A stretch of 5,554 bases of DNA from Pseudomonadota bacterium (GTDB taxonomy: Bacteria; Pseudomonadota; Gammaproteobacteria; SZUA-229). How positions within the stretch are numbered: position 1 is the first letter of the stretch; every line of letters begins with the position of its first letter. The notes beneath the pieces were generated by a model that saw only the letters and a list, made by a program, of their open reading frames with translations, did not search any database and was not told the origin of the DNA. The position numbers and the translations under genes were made by a program. Of the stretch, positions 4,792-5,554 are shown piece after piece. The DNA is taken from contig JAUPMA010000033.1 of the NCBI GenBank assembly GCA_030836935.1, positions 1-5,554 on the forward strand. Reading direction: 5' to 3'.

Positions 4792-5554
4792 ATGTTCATG
4801 AAAAAAAATCACAAAGCCGTTCGCTGGCAACAAAATAGTTTGCCGGCATTATTTCTTTATGTATTTTTTGCAACCGCCCATGCGGCTGAGTACTACGCAA
4901 TCAATATTGGCTCCTCGCCACAGCAGACTGGTTCCGTTGCCATACAGGATCAGGCACTGGCAAAAAAATATGTTGTGTATTCGGTAAAGTCCGAAGTCAA
5001 TGGCGGCCTCCGTTACCGTCAACGCATCGGTTTTTTTGCATCACAGGAAGAAGCGCGCACTGTACTGACTCAAATCCGCAAACAATTTCCCGATGCCTGG
5101 ATTGACAAGGCAAGCACTGAAGAAATGAACATCCCTGGCAACCGGCTGGCAGTTCCCGTCGCCACAGAACTTGCCACAACACCGCCAGCACCGGTTACAA
5201 AACCGGTAATTACCACTGCAAATAAAACGCAGCTTGCAGAGACTGAAAAAAATCTGCGCCTGGCGGCGCTGATGGAAGATGCAAAAGCATCTCTAATCCA
5301 GAAAAAATATGACCGCGCAATCCAGATTTACACCCGGGTGACCGGCGAAGGCGAGAGCCCCTATCAGAAAGAAGCACAGGAATTTCTTGGCGTGGCGCGC
5401 GAACGCAATGGCCAGCTTGCCCATGCCACGGCCGAGTACAGAAAATACCTGGCGCTTTATCCCGCTGGTGAAGATACCGAGCGTGTCAGGCAACGTCTGA
5501 ATGGATTGCTCACGGCCGCAGACAAGCCGCAAGCCAGAACAAATAATTCCACCG
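4792..5554 (+). CDS. Exported SPOR-like and TPR-like protein, 3' end beyond window
   Basis: An open frame with no stop to the window end (254 codons from 4792). It starts with a signal peptide: Lys/His-rich start, hydrophobic core LPALFLYVFFATA, probable cleavage AHA|AEYYA near residue 31. Residues about 33-104 (YYAINIGSS, then YSVKSE...RYRQRIGFF, then EEARTVLTQIRKQFPDAW) resemble a SPOR domain, a fold that binds denuded peptidoglycan. A Pro/Thr/Ala-rich linker follows at about 116-150. Residues about 155-240 contain helical A-x(n)-Y repeats (KKYDRAIQIYTRV; HATAEYRKYLALYP) typical of TPR or BamD/YbgF-like protein-interaction modules. Start choice: ATGs at 4765, 4792 and 4798 are in frame. 4792 has GGA 5 nt upstream and 4765 has no ribosome site, but none is decisive. 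The gap after the cytochrome stop is 38 nt. The unseen remainder could be further TPRs or a membrane barrel. Its role as anchor or assembly factor for the cytochromes is inferred. Confidence 0.75.
   Translation, partial: MFMKKNHKAVRWQQNSLPALFLYVFFATAHAAEYYAINIGSSPQQTGSVAIQDQALAKKYVVYSVKSEVNGGLRYRQRIGFFASQEEARTVLTQIRKQFPDAWIDKASTEEMNIPGNRLAVPVATELATTPPAPVTKPVITTANKTQLAETEKNLRLAALMEDAKASLIQKKYDRAIQIYTRVTGEGESPYQKEAQEFLGVARERNGQLAHATAEYRKYLALYPAGEDTERVRQRLNGLLTAADKPQARTNNST

Overview
The window looks like chromosomal DNA of a gammaproteobacterium. The reverse-strand genes aroQ-accB (with the possible first codons of accC at the left edge) form a classic housekeeping block. The AccB N-terminus ([10 protein letters not shown]...) and the MVGTFYR motif are of the gammaproteobacterial type; the genus cannot be told from this sequence.

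Layout. (1) Positions 1-942, minus strand: aroQ (type II 3-dehydroquinase), then accB (biotin carboxyl carrier protein) 4 bp downstream, then possibly accC running off the left edge. (2) Positions 943-1215: a 273-bp divergent intergenic region with no convincing gene. It holds a 14-bp perfect palindrome, a 7-bp-stem inverted repeat, a 12-bp AT-rich palindrome overlapping a -10-like hexamer, and a weak minus-strand promoter candidate. (3) Positions 1216-5554, plus strand: four tightly packed co-directional genes that read as one electron-transfer operon.

The operon encodes, in order: a 257-aa inner-membrane protein with two H-x13-H pairs, as expected of a di-heme b-type membrane cytochrome; a 518-aa exported cytochrome with 21 CXXCH motifs, made of an N-terminal triheme segment plus six ~67-residue triheme modules; a 384-aa exported cytochrome with 13 CXXCH motifs plus one CX3CH, most of it a strict 23-residue one-heme repeat; and an exported protein, cut by the window end, with a SPOR-like domain followed by TPR-like helices.

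Together these suggest a trans-envelope electron conduit: quinone pool or inner membrane, to the b-type cytochrome, to a long Lys-rich periplasmic multiheme protein, to a Ser/Thr/Asn/Gly-rich, Lys-poor multiheme protein possibly at the outer membrane or cell surface, with the SPOR/TPR protein as a cell-wall or outer-membrane anchoring factor (or the N-terminal part of a porin, unseen here). This recalls porin-cytochrome clusters of iron oxidisers and electroactive bacteria, but the electron direction, the terminal partner and the presence of a porin cannot be read from this window.
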